This document shows positions 17,076-17,271 of a stretch of 17,271 bases of DNA, piece after piece. The translations under genes and the position numbers were made by a program. This DNA comes from GCA-001735895 sp964651385 (GTDB lineage Bacteria > Pseudomonadota > Gammaproteobacteria > GCA-001735895), in NCBI GenBank assembly GCA_964651385.1, contig CAZYYM010000077.1, forward strand, positions 1-17,271, given 5' to 3'. How positions within the stretch are numbered: the stretch's first letter is position 1; the number at the start of each line of letters is the position of its first letter. Under the pieces are notes generated by a model. It saw nothing but the letters and a program-made list of their open reading frames with translations. It did no database searches and was not told the origin of the DNA.

Positions 17076-17128
17076 GAACTGTCTATCGACTGCTATATGA
17101 ATCTCGATCCATCAATAGTCAGACAAAA
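17072..17128 (-). other. Imperfect long hairpin overlapping the terminator stem
   Basis: On the minus strand TTTTG-CTG-CTATTGA (within 17112-17128) can pair with TCGATAG-CAG-CAAAA (within 17072-17092). This gives about 15 base pairs, including one G-U pair, interrupted by a small bulge and one A-A mismatch, with a loop near 19 bases. Its lower end uses the TTTT of the terminator stem, so the two structures compete. In E. coli RNase III cuts between metY and the downstream mRNA; this stem is a candidate for that, which is inference. Confidence 0.35.
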
Positions 17129-17131
17129 TTT

Positions 17132-17206
17132 TGGTAGCGGGGCTGGATTAAACCGGGCTGCGTAGGTCAATGACCTTCGTTTCCGAACCTTAATACCCTC
17201 TACCGA
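17132..17206 (-). pseudogene. Degenerate partial copy of the initiator tRNA (3' part)
   Basis: The minus strand at 17132-17149 reads AATCCAGCCCCGCTACCA, identical to the 3' end of the adjacent tRNA-fMet except for one missing C. Further upstream GAAGGTCATTG (17168-17178) matches GAAGGTCGTTG of the tRNA at 10 of 11 bases, with about 13 extra bases between. The T-loop is one base short and no anticodon arm can be folded, so it is not a working tRNA. The limits beyond 17178 are uncertain. It may be a decayed tandem gene or a repeat seeded by the tRNA 3' end. Confidence 0.6.
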
Positions 17207-17218
17207 CACCAATGAAAT

Positions 17219-17271
17219 TGGTAGCGGGGGCTGGATTTGAACCAACGACCTTCGGGTTATGAGCCCGACGA
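17219..17271 (-). tRNA. metY: Initiator tRNA-fMet(CAT), 3' part, cut by the right edge
   Basis: The minus strand gives the 3' 53 bases of an initiator tRNA: anticodon stem-loop CGGG-CTCATAA-CCCG with anticodon CAT and the GGG/CCC stem that marks initiators for the 30S P site, variable loop, T-arm GTTGG-TTCAAAT-CCAGC and the encoded CCA at 17219-17221. The D-arm and 5' acceptor strand lie outside the window. Base 72 is T, where most bacterial initiators have A. The position directly before rimP–nusA–infB is that of E. coli metY, from which the symbol is taken. Confidence 0.95.

Noticed and set aside
17132..17206. A second functional tRNA before rimP
   Set aside because: No anticodon arm or complete acceptor stem folds, and the T-loop is one base short; kept only as a degenerate copy.
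17132..17237. Attachment-site pair of an integrated element
   Set aside because: Only about 70 bases lie between the copies and no integrase or cargo is present, so a present-day mobile element is not supported.
1..17271. Defence system, CRISPR array, biosynthetic cluster or phage genes
   Set aside because: All substantial reading frames are explained by housekeeping or iron-transport genes; no repeat-spacer pattern and no mobile-element gene was seen on either strand.

Overview
The window is a chromosomal segment of a gammaproteobacterium. The block tRNA-fMet – rimP – nusA – infB – rbfA – truB – rpsO – pnp has the same order as the Escherichia coli metY–pnp region, and glnE, ilvE and an Fe(III) ABC transporter are also full-length and close to gammaproteobacterial relatives. 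Base composition is intermediate and even. I see no transposase, integrase, phage gene, CRISPR array or defence gene. The genus cannot be named from this sequence; a non-enteric gammaproteobacterium is the best description.

Layout. (a) 1-151: left edge, with only a weak possible fragment of a plus-strand gene. (b) 152-4376, minus strand: an iron-uptake operon transcribed right to left, fbpA (periplasmic Fe3+-binding protein), fbpB (two-domain permease), fbpC (ATPase) and a small two-helix membrane protein that I do not recognise. A Fur-box-like site matching 16 of 19 consensus bases lies in front of fbpA. (c) 4497-8495, plus strand: glnE (glutamine synthetase adenylyltransferase/deadenylylase), ilvE (branched-chain aminotransferase) and a 71-residue CHCC zinc-finger protein, closely spaced and probably co-transcribed. 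(d) 8516-8539: a perfect 10-bp hairpin with T-runs on both strands, a shared terminator for the converging zinc-finger and pnp transcripts. (e) 8563-17271, minus strand: the transcription/translation block pnp, rpsO, truB, rbfA, infB, nusA, rimP and, cut by the right edge, an initiator tRNA.

How the genes work together. Block (e) couples initiator tRNA supply, ribosome maturation (RimP, RbfA, TruB), initiation (IF2), transcription elongation/termination (NusA), S15 and RNA decay (PNPase) in one long operon, with an apparent internal promoter before rpsO and a terminator-type hairpin after the tRNA. Block (c) joins control of glutamine synthetase to branched-chain amino acid transamination. 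Block (b) is a separate, probably iron-repressed uptake system that shares a 120-bp divergent control region with glnE.

The window is mostly ordinary core genome. The features most worth a second look are the degenerate copy of the initiator tRNA 3' end downstream of the tRNA, the competing hairpins between it and rimP, U72 in the initiator tRNA, the very short rpsO–pnp gap that leaves no room for the E. coli-type pnp control hairpin, and the Fur-box/glnE arrangement. I did not find a convincing new biological system.
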